Assembly: GCA_963920635.1 (NCBI GenBank)
Contig: OY987298.1
Span: forward strand, 129,713,735 to 129,777,734
From: Pseudeuparius sepicola
Lineage: Eukaryota; Arthropoda; Insecta; Coleoptera; Anthribidae
DNA length: 64,000 bases
Direction of reading: 5' to 3'
The position numbers and the translations under genes were made by a program. Within the stretch, counting starts at the first letter, position 1. Every line of letters starts with the position of its first letter. Below are positions 25,001-33,860 of the stretch, in pieces. Under the pieces are notes generated by a model. It was not told where the DNA came from and made no database searches. It saw nothing but the letters and a program-made list of their open reading frames with translations.

Positions 25001-28000
25001 CATTGGTGAGGTGCCAAATTTTCAGAATTTTCCTACTTTTAGTTTTCCATATATAGATCGATGCAGTTCGTGGTGGGCCACCCTGTATAATTTTGGACAT
25101 CTACCTAACAAAAAGAAAGTGTACCAAAATCGGTCAACGAATAAAGGTTTTACAACGGTGGTATATAAGCAAATCTTACTAGAAAAATACAGCTGGCAAT
25201 ATTGTGTTAACAACTACCAAATTGAGAATTGGCCTGGGATTTTCAGAATTCTTTGATTTCTCTGCAAGGCACTTGATTGCACTGTTGTTGCAAGGGATTT
25301 TTGGTTTATTTTCTGAATATAAGTAAACATTGGCTATATAGTCACCAAAGTTTGTTGAGAAGTTGTAGACGAGTTTATTTGTTTTGGTGTTGACTTTTAA
25401 CAGTTTCACATATCCACATTCACAACCAAAGGCTGTGACTCTCCTAAAAGAATTCGTTTAAATTGGAAAGAAACTGAACTATTTTGCGTCTTACTCTGAA
25501 TAGTCGTCAGTGTAATATATATCAATCCAAATCACAGGGCTAGGTGTTTTTGTAAATTCTGGGAAAAGTGTTTTATTGCTACTTATTTCTTTGTAAACAT
25601 GATCCTGTGTGCTTTCTTGATAAATGTGGACCTGATTGTCACTCCCAGATAAGATGAATACAATCTAGAATTAAGCACTTACTGTACTGTCAGAGTAAAT
25701 AATATATACTATATGACAATCATTTGGGAGGATTTTCAAATTGACAAAAAATGTGCTCTACCTACTTTTATTACTTTTTTGGTACTGGAGTTGCTAATAT
25801 TTAGATATATTTACCTCTTTGTTAATAATTAAACCATCATCCCAGGTTACCAGATAGGTGTGCAACAATTTGTAAGGAATATAGTTTAGCTCTACATTTA
25901 AACAATTCTGCGCAATATTTTCAAGATCGAAATCTTCAGTCTCATCCCATTCAGAGTAAATATTTAGAAATGTTTCTAAAGTATCAGAGTCATTGCTATT
26001 CTAAAAGAATTTTGAAATTAATTCCTACGCGAACAAAATTTAGAAGAAATATTTCAACCTTAATTATGGTTATACCAATTACAAATTCATTTTTGGTGGC
26101 TGACTTATTGAAAGCATCTATGGATATTATTTCTGCCCCACCTGAAACAAATAATACATATTATAGGTACTACTGGCAATATAGGCCAATTTTTGGTTTT
26201 GACTTAAATTATAAAGTTAAGGAATAAATAAGCTATGGTATTACTATGAAGGAGCATTGGTGTCTATGGTCGTAACAAACCTTACAAAACTTTTAATTTT
26301 GCGTAATTCTGCAAAAATGGGTTTAACCCCTGACCGACAATGCAATTTTTGCAACAAAATAATTAGTAAAATAATGTTGCCTAAAAGCTTGATAAAAAAC
26401 GGGAAAATGTTTTTTTGCCATGTAAATTACTTCCTTTTTCTAAAAAATAATTTTAGAAAATTTTCTAGTGGCCTACACATACACAAGTGTGGGATTAATT
26501 TTCAGATAAATTAATTTATCTAAATCATTTGATAATATTATGTTGTGGTGTATGTCTATGTCACCGGATAGTTTTTCTTTTACAAAGAGCGAGTAATATA
26601 CATGGCAAAAAACACATTTTTCCATTTTGGGTCAAACTTTTATGCAAAATTATTTTACTAATAATTTTGTGACAGAAATTAATGCAAAAATCGTGGCGAG
26701 GAGCTTACATAGGTATACGAAAAATGTCAAGAGGCATTTTGTGTTCGAAATTTAATTCTCTGTCTACAATGACATTATTTGTCATCGCAGTGGCTATTTA
26801 TACGTCCGACGTATCTGAAAGTTGGTATACGTCTTGTGCTTCCATTGGCGAGTTGAGTCACGTGACTTCTTTCGACATACATTTAACCCCATACACATCC
26901 GAAGTAAATTTATGATACATCGAAAGTCGATTTATAATAATTTCTGTATTTCGATATTTTTTAGTTCTGACTGTAAAGAGGTAATCTGAGTTCTGGCAGA
27001 TATCCTGATATTTATATAAATATTAAAATATCGGATATACGGGGTGTCCCACGAAGAACTGCCGCGGTTGATTTCTCGAAAAATAGACTGAACAATTTTG
27101 AGAATTTGGCAGTTCACTAAAGTCAATGAAGGCAATTCGGCTAATATATTTTCAAGATGGTGGCACTTCCGGTTATACCGGAAGTGGATGCCAACTTGCT
27201 TATTTTAAATAAGACACCCTATGTATTATTTCATTTTTAGATTCTACGTAAAATTCATGTATATCCTTAAGTCTAACCGTTTTGAGATATTTTAAATTTC
27301 ATGTCAAAAATGACATTCGCAGGCCTAAACATAACTATAAATTCGTCCTTTAAGAAACCTTTATTATTTAATTGGGGTTGGTTTTCCTTGTAGAATGGGA
27401 TCCACTTTAGTGGACTGTGTTGATATTTTGATAATAAATACCAGGTGATCAAAAATTAAATTGAAGAAATTTTTAAAAGTCTTAATGTGTCCCAAGATTC
27501 AAGTTTATAGATTAAACCGTTTTTGAGAAAAAAAATCAAAACGAAATTTTTTGTCCCTCTTAAGGCCGGAATAACATTGCACGGGAGCTTCGAAAACTTT
27601 TACATGAAGGACCTCCCTTAAAACCACCTGTAGAACACTTCCTCCAAATATTTGAACATCATGGAAAACACCCTGTATATCTTTATAAATGTTAAGGAAT
27701 AAATATCAAGATAATATATGTGTAGTGATAGGTATGTATCTTGATATACGAGTATATCATGCCAACCTTGCCTACGCTCCAGATAAAAATTACATTACAT
27801 TTATTCAGGGTTGAGATGATTTAAATCGGTTGATTAAAATCGTGATTAAAATCATGATTTTAATCAAAGCGATTTTTTTAATAAAATTAGTTAAAATCAG
27901 GATACTTAAAAATATATATTACACACATCAAAAGAATGTAAAGGACAAATAGAAAAATGCGCATATTTTCTTAATTATTTCGTATTTAAATATTTTACAA

Positions 28001-31000
28001 AATTAGTATGACTACGTTTTGCTTTGGCCTTCTCAATCCTCTGACCTCAATCCCATCGAGCACATACGAGATATGCTCGGAGGAAGACCTTTGGTGCAAA
28101 ATATTGTGTTTAAAACTGACCAACAATTATTCGAGTGCCTTTCAAATGAATAGATCGCCATCGAAAAACATGACATTGACAACCTAATTCTGAGTACCTA
28201 TGCCTGGTAAATGTAGAGCAAAGTTAACAGTCGTGGTGGTAATCCTCCGTATTAATTATTATTTAATGTTGATTTATTGTTGTTTTTGAAGAATTTCTTA
28301 ATTATTTTGTGAATTTTCACACATGTCTATTTAGAGGACAGCTATAATATAAAAAATATATGTGAGGAAATTGTGTTTTATTTCATAATTTTTATCCTTG
28401 TCCCTTAGATTATTTTGAAAAAAAAAAACTTAAAATCGTTTTGGATACAAAAACAAAACTTTCGACAAATTCTTATAATAATATTTATTATAATACTTGA
28501 AAAGGAATGTAGCGGCTTTTCACAAAAATGAAACTTTTAAAAAAAATTCTAACAAAAAAAAATAGAGAACCTAACCTGAAAATAAAAAATTAAATATTGT
28601 CGAACTTTATTGTGGTTTATTGTGTAAAGACTTGTGAAGTGTATAAGAAACAAGAAACAAGAAGTATTTTACTGATTTGAGTATATTATTCATGCTTGAA
28701 AATATTTTTTCGTTTGACGAAACAAGATATGAACTGTTAGAAAATATGCATGTTAATAAAAACTAGCCAACATTAATTAAAAAAAACAAAAAATCACATT
28801 TAAAAAAAAATCGTTGATATTTGATTCTCTACAAGACTTTTATCAACCCTGCATTTTTTATATGGAAAAGTTATTATTTTTAATGTCTTTGTTAACACAA
28901 TCAAGTTAATCCATTCAAGACAATAATAATTGCATAGTAAAATATGACTTAGGAAATATGCTCCATTACTGGTGACCAGTGGCGGAGCCAGAAATTTGTC
29001 ATGGGAGGGGTTAGCCAAAACTAAATATTTATATGACATTTTTTAAATAAAACAAATACTGGAATTTGGCATTGGACTGGGATATAGACTGGGCACGAGG
29101 CAACCAAGGAACCGAGATAAAGTCATGCACCAGCGCTGCTCCGCTAGGCTTTGAAGCACGGCGCGCGCGTTTTCCAACAAGACCGTTCGCCGGGCATGGG
29201 GTTGGGACCCCCCTCCGTGGCTACGCCACTGCTGATGACATCACAATGTCAGGCGCTGTATCTGAACGAAAAAAATTTGCATTGTGTCTTTTGGGTGGTT
29301 TGAGAATTTTGGTGTTTTCGATTAGAAATAATAAGCAAAAATAAGCAGTTCAAAGTATGTAGGTATTCAACTTCAGTAATTACTCCAATTTTTGTTTTAT
29401 TTTCCAAGGCAACCTCGATTTTTGCCGGAAAATGAAAATTCAAAATTTCGGCAAATAACGAGTTGGATTAAGGAAACTACTGGATCAAACATATAACATT
29501 TATTCATCATTGGATTCAGAAAATATATAGATTCCAAAATATACAAAATATACAGGGTGTTGTATTAAAAAAAATATAAAATTTGGTCCCATGCAACTTT
29601 TGTTTTAAACTTTTTTCTATCTCGAAAAATAAAGAAAATATATGCCCGGACAATCTCGCGTGATGACCCAGTACAACCTTTGAACAAAGAAGCTCAGGGA
29701 GGAGTCAAAGCTCTATGGGCATTATAAAATACATGAGACAGAAATCGCCCTGTGTAGGAGCCAAGTTTGACAGTTTGACACAATATTTTAATATCTGACA
29801 AGGTGATAGGTGCCAGTTATTATGCTTAGCTGAGCGGCTTGTGGTTCTTCCCTGGCTGTCGGAACTAAATGTTTGAGGATAATAATCCATCGGTAGGTAA
29901 TTTTGAAATTTAGATTAACTTTTGAGGTCATGCACCATTTGTGTAAGTACCCTCATCTTCATAATTGGAAATTTAAAGACATAAACGTGAAACGTGCCTT
30001 GTAGGTACTGATGTTAAGAAAAATCAGCATTCCTGCCTCGTTTACTTTGTCGAAACAACTCAAAGGAGCGCGCCACTGCAAAAACCGAAAATGGCATCCC
30101 GTCACGCGTAATCCCAAACGTGCTCCTTCTTGGGATTCTTTATTCAAAATATACCAGATAAGGAAATTTGTAAAAAAAATATATTCGATTCACCTAAAAC
30201 TCCCTAGCTTTGCTAAGACTTAATAAAAAAAGCCAGATTTAAGGCAATAAAAACATTACAAAATACAAAATATCAGTTTGTAGCATACTGCCAGGACGAC
30301 AAGAGCGACTGCTTCTAGCCATAGGCTCCACAAATGTAACATGAAAATTTGGGTCTGAGCACTTACAACGTTTTGTCAGGAAAAATCAAACGGATCGTAC
30401 CCAACAACCAGCATTACATTAATTTTCATGTCATACTTATATCATATTTTTTTAGGCCAATAGAAAACGCATTTGTACTCTCATTGCGAAATTAAGTCAC
30501 GTGACTTCTTTGGATGTACATTTAACTCCATACACCTCTGAAGTAAATTAATTTGAAGATACGTCGGAAGTGCATTTTTCTCAAACATCATTCCAATAAG
30601 GAGCGTTTGCCCTCCTTTTTTGGAGATAGGTGCTGCCATATGAAAAAAAGAAGGGAGGGGGGCCTCCGCACCATATTGTGGCAGAGGGTAGTGATGGGCA
30701 TTGCCGTACGAAAAATAATATCAAAATACACGAATTATTATAAATGCACTTCAAACATATTATCTTCAAATAAGTTTAGTTTAGAACTTAGGACATGTGC
30801 GAGGTTAAATGTACATGCAAAAAGGTCACGTGACTTAACTCGCCAATGAGACCGCAAGAGATATACCGAGTTTTATATACGTCGGACTTTGAATAGAAAA
30901 TAAGGAACTGGGGATTTCGAAGCAACAAAAATTAATTTAGATAGGTTTCTAAGTTTCTGAGTGGAATTAAGGTACAACGTTTAGTTTAGTTCCGTCTGAT

Positions 31001-31274
31001 TCAACTGTGGTACTTATTTTCTCCCTGGTCTCCCAAGTTCCTCGTCTAAGTTTCCCTTAATTTTCTTACTGGGTATGTACGTGAATGAAATTTCTCTGGT
31101 TGTTGGCACCAGAGAGTCGGTGGGCGATTCCAAATATTCGAAACAAAAAATTTCTCGCTTCAAAGATGCAACAAGCAGTTTTGTGCACCCATTCGCAAGT
31201 TTCAATTCTGTAATGGTGTAGATATTTCCTTGGGATGGCATATGAAAATAGTGTGCATCTTTGAAATGTTCCAT
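18853..31274 (-). CDS. KPTN: Kaptin, KICSTOR subunit (7 exons, last exon not found)
   Basis: Kaptin is part of KICSTOR (KPTN, ITFG2, KICS2, SZT2). That complex holds GATOR1 at the lysosome and restrains mTORC1 when amino acids are scarce; kaptin was first described as an actin-associated protein. Exons in reading order are 31274-31070, 26141-26059, 26000-25815, 25664-25495, 25443-25180, 21902-21767 and 19011-18853. Phases agree at every junction and give 401 residues from ATG. Family matches include FTYIPSGAEIISIDAFNKS, NIAQNCLNVEL, FILSGSDNQVHIYQES and AFGCECGY. Asp-rich FG-GAP-like loops lie at D332-x-D334-x-D336-G337 and G383-D384-G385. It ends SLKGIHILQ at a GTAAGT donor. Human kaptin has about 40 further residues, so a short terminal exon below 18851 was missed or lost. 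Drosophila is thought to lack this gene, which makes a non-fly insect more likely. Confidence 0.92.
19158..19505. mobile_element. 348-bp palindromic MITE (TACAGGGTGAG ends)
   Basis: The left end TAGGGTGAGTCTTTGACCC pairs with GTTAGACTCACCCTG at the right. A TA flanks both sides, and inner arms with GAGCACGC / GCGTGCTC also pair. A related single end is at 50490-50550. It lies in a KPTN intron. Confidence 0.75.
19506..21075. other. KPTN intron 6, left part
   Basis: No exon is seen. 20690-20895 shares a GC-richer block with 10075-10330 in the same orientation. Nothing else was recognised. Confidence 0.5.
21076..21484. mobile_element. 409-bp palindromic element
   Basis: Arms starting GGATAAGGAAAAGAATAAC and ending in its inverse pair along most of their length; the centre lies near 21285. 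Frames on both strands encode mirrored peptides because of the palindrome. It is not coding. Confidence 0.8.
21767..21902 (-). CDS. KPTN: KPTN exon 6
   Basis: The acceptor is TTTCTATGCAG. The split tyrosine is followed by 45 codons, DVLKFGLSNYTTLPRHDN to ADIDFDGEHELLIGNSAE, then donor GTGAGT. It carries the DxDxDG calcium-loop-like motif. Confidence 0.93.
22366..22747 (+). pseudogene. Transposase N-terminal exons, truncated
   Basis: ATG at 22366 opens MPRKIGSQNFDKRAQGMVRA and has a donor (GAT|GTAAGT) at 22494. A second exon starts at 22571 after TCTATTAAG and reads RVAAALGISFDTVKTIISKG, a helix-turn-helix-like segment, then ends at TAG (22745-22747). It stops just where the inverted second fragment begins. 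The family looks like the IS630/Tc1-related group in insects with a DETW motif; this is inferred. Confidence 0.65.
22750..23246 (-). pseudogene. Transposase middle fragment, inverted
   Basis: On the minus strand the frame repeats the segment VVNMDDFDQTAIRNVIYEMY found at the end of the plus-strand fragment. It then continues LLEKHITVNTLKAKLEE and, after a frameshift, FLYLDETWIFQDG. The latter carries the first catalytic aspartate. The catalytic remainder is missing. Confidence 0.65.
23813..25085. mobile_element. 1.27-kb palindromic foldback element in KPTN intron 5
   Basis: Arms of about 530 bp (23813-24340 and 24560-25085) are near-perfect reverse complements, with ends CGGGTGGCCCACC / GGTGGGCCACCCTG and TA on each side. 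The arms contain internal TACAGGGTGTTC ends and the palindrome CTTCCGGTTATACCGGAAGT. If transcribed with KPTN, the RNA would fold as a long hairpin. Confidence 0.85.
25180..25443 (-). CDS. KPTN: KPTN exon 5
   Basis: One base completes a glutamate codon, then 87 codons plus two bases follow. They include RVTAFGCECGYVKLLKVNT and VVVNTILPAVFF, ending at TA|GTAAGA. The donor lies only 93 bp from the palindromic element at 23813-25085. Confidence 0.93.
25495..25664 (-). CDS. KPTN: KPTN exon 4
   Basis: It has 56 codons plus two bases. It encodes IVFILSGSDNQVHIYQES and a segment with LFPEFTKTPSPVIWIDIYY. The donor is GA|GTAAGA. Confidence 0.93.
25815..26000 (-). CDS. KPTN: KPTN exon 3
   Basis: This phase 0-0 exon has 62 codons between TTCTTTTAG and GTAAAT. 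It contains FLNIYSEWDE and ENIAQNCLNVELNYIPYKLL, close to the vertebrate kaptin segment. Confidence 0.93.
26059..26141 (-). CDS. KPTN: KPTN exon 2
   Basis: The acceptor is TTGTTTCAG. The first two bases complete a serine codon, then 27 codons encode GAEIISIDAFNKSATKNEF and VIGITIIK. The donor AAG|GTTGAA is weak but phase-consistent. Confidence 0.9.
26142..28021. repeat. KPTN intron 1, repeats (right of exon 2)
   Basis: 26690-26930 shares a block containing TCACGTGACTTCTTT with 30470-30560. 27040-27190 is a single arm related to 23813-25085, with a CGGGGTGTCCCACGAAG end and ACTTCCGGTTATACCGGAAG. 27660-27680 has a CACCCTGTATA end. 27815-27900 is a degenerate GATTAAAATC-type simple repeat. Confidence 0.6.
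28022..28255 (+). pseudogene. Tc1-like transposase C-terminal remnant
   Basis: The translation reads LWPSQSSDLNPIEHIRDMLG, the third catalytic acid region of a Tc1-type DD34E transposase. It then runs through several stop codons to SRGGNPPY. Only the last ~75 codons remain and the frame is broken. Confidence 0.8.
28256..28976. other. AT-rich KPTN intron sequence
   Basis: No exon, RNA gene or clear element border was recognised. Confidence 0.4.
28977..29231. mobile_element. 255-bp hAT-type MITE with 8-bp duplication
   Basis: The ends are CAGTGGCGGAGCCA and TGGCTACGCCACTG, an imperfect inverted repeat. The flanking 8-mers CTGGTGAC (28969-28976) and CTGATGAC (29232-29239) match at 7 of 8 positions, the target-site size of hAT transposons. 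It has no coding capacity. Confidence 0.8.
29708..29888 (-). repeat. ~180-bp dispersed repeat, relative of 6746-6955
   Basis: On the minus strand the order TTATTATCCTCAAACATTTA, then CAGCTAAGCATAATAACTGG, then GGCGATTTC matches the plus strand at 6746-6955. A half-element with a TACAGGGTGTTG end lies just upstream at 29551. Confidence 0.65.
30440..30890. repeat. Inverted-repeat element with TCACGTGACTT arms
   Basis: 30470-30590 (AAGTCACGTGACTTCTTT, ATGTACATTTAACTCCATAC, GAAGTAAATTAATTTGAAG) is mirrored at 30760-30870 (GGTTAAATGTACAT, GGTCACGTGACTTAACTCG). A third, single copy is at 26690-26930. Confidence 0.65.
31070..31274 (-). CDS. KPTN: KPTN exon 1 with start codon
   Basis: ATG at 31274-31272 opens MEHFKDAHYFHMPSQGNIY, then LLVASLKREIFCFEY and ISFTYIP. 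It has 68 codons plus one base before donor A|GTAAGA. The open frame reading on to 31014 is intron. An overlapping frame starting at 31344 is a shadow. Confidence 0.9.
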
Positions 31275-31396
31275 TATCGCGGAGAAAATGGAAATGGGAA
31301 ATTTTCCAAATTTTCATTCGCACCGCACATTCTGAGGTTAACACAATAACACCGCATATAAAACAACCAGCAGTAATACCACCACAGATTACTGAA

Positions 31397-31441
31397 TACC
31401 ACAGACCTATATAGCTTCGCTAGCTATATAGGTCTGTGGTA
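31397..31441. repeat. Perfect 20-bp-arm hairpin upstream of KPTN
   Basis: Arms 31397-31416 and 31422-31441 are exact reverse complements (TACCACAGACCTATATAGCT and its inverse) with loop TCGCT. It is 123 bp upstream of the KPTN start codon, so it may lie in the 5' UTR or promoter. Confidence 0.9.
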
Positions 31442-33347
31442 ATACTTACTACTGAGAAATCATCCGCAAATTCAATGACCTTGAGCCATATTGGTGGAAT
31501 AGAAGTCAGAGGTGTAGTCGGGAAAATCAATTCAGAAATACAGATTAGTATTAGTAAAGTATATAGTGTGTGGTAAGCACAAGCAACTTTTATTCCTTCC
31601 TGGGATTCTTTATTTAAAGATACTAGCAAAAAGCACAATTTACAAAAAAGCACCCTCCACGGCACTGTAACATCTCTCATACAGCCAAAAAAGAACCGCC
31701 CAATCGCCCCGACACTGCATCAATTTGACAGAATCTATTCCCACATGGCGGCTGCGCGAACAGGTGCGCAGTATTGTCCCGCCATGGGGAGGAATACTCC
31801 TAGTTGTTTTATATGCTCTGACCCATTGAATTGACTATCAATTCGATGGCTCTGACCACATACCTATGCTCCGACAATAATCACAAATTCTTCTTCTTCT
31901 TTTCATTAATGGGCTCAGCTACGAGGCTATTAACCCAGTGACGAGTGTTGCGTCAACGTTACGTGATTACGCAACTCTCCTTTCTTGTCGACGAGATGAG
32001 TCTGGCTCTCGACCATAATCTCGCTGACGTTGCTTGTACAATAGTTCATTGGTAGTAATTTTCTCTTTCTCTCTTCATCCGGATTGGTTTCTTCGTTTCT
32101 TCATAATTGATATTTTTCGATTCCATAATTTGTTTTTATGTATTTATAATTTTTTATTTTAAATAGGTAGACAGTTAGTTAGACAACACAACATAGTTTC
32201 AAACTCTTCTCGCTCCCGGGCATTGAGGAGCATTTCACACACCGAAGTGATGCCTCGGAATAGGTGGAAGAAGATTATAGAAGGAACATAGGAACATATT
32301 ATATATTATAGGTTAATAGGTTAGTTTGATTGTTGTTGTTTTTTTATTCGTTTTGATTCGGTAGCTAGTACCGTTATTCATGCTCATCATATAAATAATC
32401 AGGATATTCATGTCCTTCATTTTCTGTCCGGGGCAAGATTAGTTCATAGGAAGGTATTAGGACTAAGGTTCCTTTATTAGGATAAATAAATAATAAATAA
32501 ATAATAAAGGAATCTCCACCTCCAGAGATATATGGATATATGGTTGATCAGATCAACCAGCTGAAGAAGCGAAAATTAATGATATTATATTATATTGGAA
32601 GAGTATTTTTAACGTATGCAGGAATGAAAATAGAAAATTTTGCTTATAGCTTCAAAGCGAACCAATATAGTCCTCCATATAAAGAAGAAACTGAAAAATC
32701 GAATGCGTTTTATGCTTTTACATACTACAATTAGCCATGGACTGCGTTTCAAACCAAAAGGTACCAAACACTCTTGCTTGCTTTTTAGACTCGCTTTTCT
32801 TAAGAAAATGTATGGAAATATGCCATGTGAACTTGTCAAATTAGAGGGACATAACAAACAAATATTTTATTTTATTTTGGATATTAAATTCGTTGTAACA
32901 GACACATTTGCATGTTTTTATTTTATAAAAGATTCTGCAACAATGGTGTAAACCACCGTGTAAATTTGTTTCGTCATGTAGCGCCAGTGGCGATCGCTTG
33001 AAACAGCGCTATGCACAGAGGTCTTTAATATAGTGTTGGTCAAGCTCATACCTGGACCAACACTATATAGGGTTGGTCCAGCTCATACAGCCAAACAAGA
33101 ACTGCCCAATCTCCACGACACTGCATCAATTTGACAGAATGGGGATTTACTGCTGGTTGTTTTATATGCTCTGATTTCATGCTATAATAAATTGGCCCAG
33201 TTCGTCCAAGACCCTTAAATCTTAGTTTACGCCGGTTACGGGTCTTGCAGTTCGTCCTCTTGTTGGACAAGGAAATCTTTATTGTTAGGAGTTCTTCCTG
33301 TTCTCATCCCCTCCCGCCCTTCCCTGTTCTGTCAATGAATGTCCAGA

Positions 33348-33383
33348 CTGGACCAACACTATATTAATATAGTGTTGGTCCAG
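33348..33383. repeat. 36-bp perfect palindrome
   Basis: CTGGACCAACACTATATT is followed at once by its exact reverse complement. The same 12-base core forms an inverted pair with a short loop at 33033-33068. It lies ~360 bp upstream of the rightward start codon. Confidence 0.9.
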
Positions 33384-33739
33384 GTCCAAACCACAAACCT
33401 TGGGGCGGCGACGGCGGCGTCATCTTTTTTTAGTGGAAGGAACTAAAATAGAGTATTTACCAGATTTGACACCATGGCGTTTTTGTAGAGAGCTTTCCTT
33501 TTTGGCTTTCCTTTCGAGTTTGCGCATTGATTTCCGGTGTCTGTCATCAGTTGAATGCGGGTGGGGATAAATATGTCAAAGGAAAATGTTTATTGCAAGT
33601 TGAAGTTGTTGTTCGCCTTTTGTGTTTGAAAAATGTGTAGAAATTTTGGGGTTTCATTGCGCAAATATGATAACAACGCGCGCGAAAGCTAAAATTTCCC
33701 GTAGACACTGTAGTTTCGGAGGTTTTGGTGGTGTGCAAA

Positions 33740-33860
33740 ATGGCTTCTGGGGACACATTAGAGACTATTGAAGTTTTGGCCTCAAATTTGGCATTGAATA
33801 TGAATAATTCCAAAGAACCACCCGGATTCTACGATTCCGGAGCCGAAGGCGAGTCTGAAG
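33740..33860 (+). CDS. First coding exon, probably PIP5K
   Basis: ATG in context CAAAATGG opens MASGDTLETIEVLASNLALN and continues through KEPPGFYDSGAEGESE. It has 40 codons plus one base before donor GAAG|GTGCGA. The acidic, low-complexity N-terminus is not diagnostic. Assignment to PIP5K rests on strand, phase and position. Confidence 0.6.

Larger units (their letters stand above)
31275..33739. promoter_or_regulatory. Divergent KPTN / PIP5K upstream region
   Basis: This 2.5-kb region should hold both promoters, since KPTN starts leftward at 31274 and the rightward gene starts at 33740. No TATA box could be assigned with confidence. It contains the hairpin at 31397-31441, a TAAATAAATAAT simple repeat at 32480-32510 and TATAGTGTTGGTCC palindromes at 33030-33070 and 33348-33383. 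There is no coding sequence. Confidence 0.4.
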
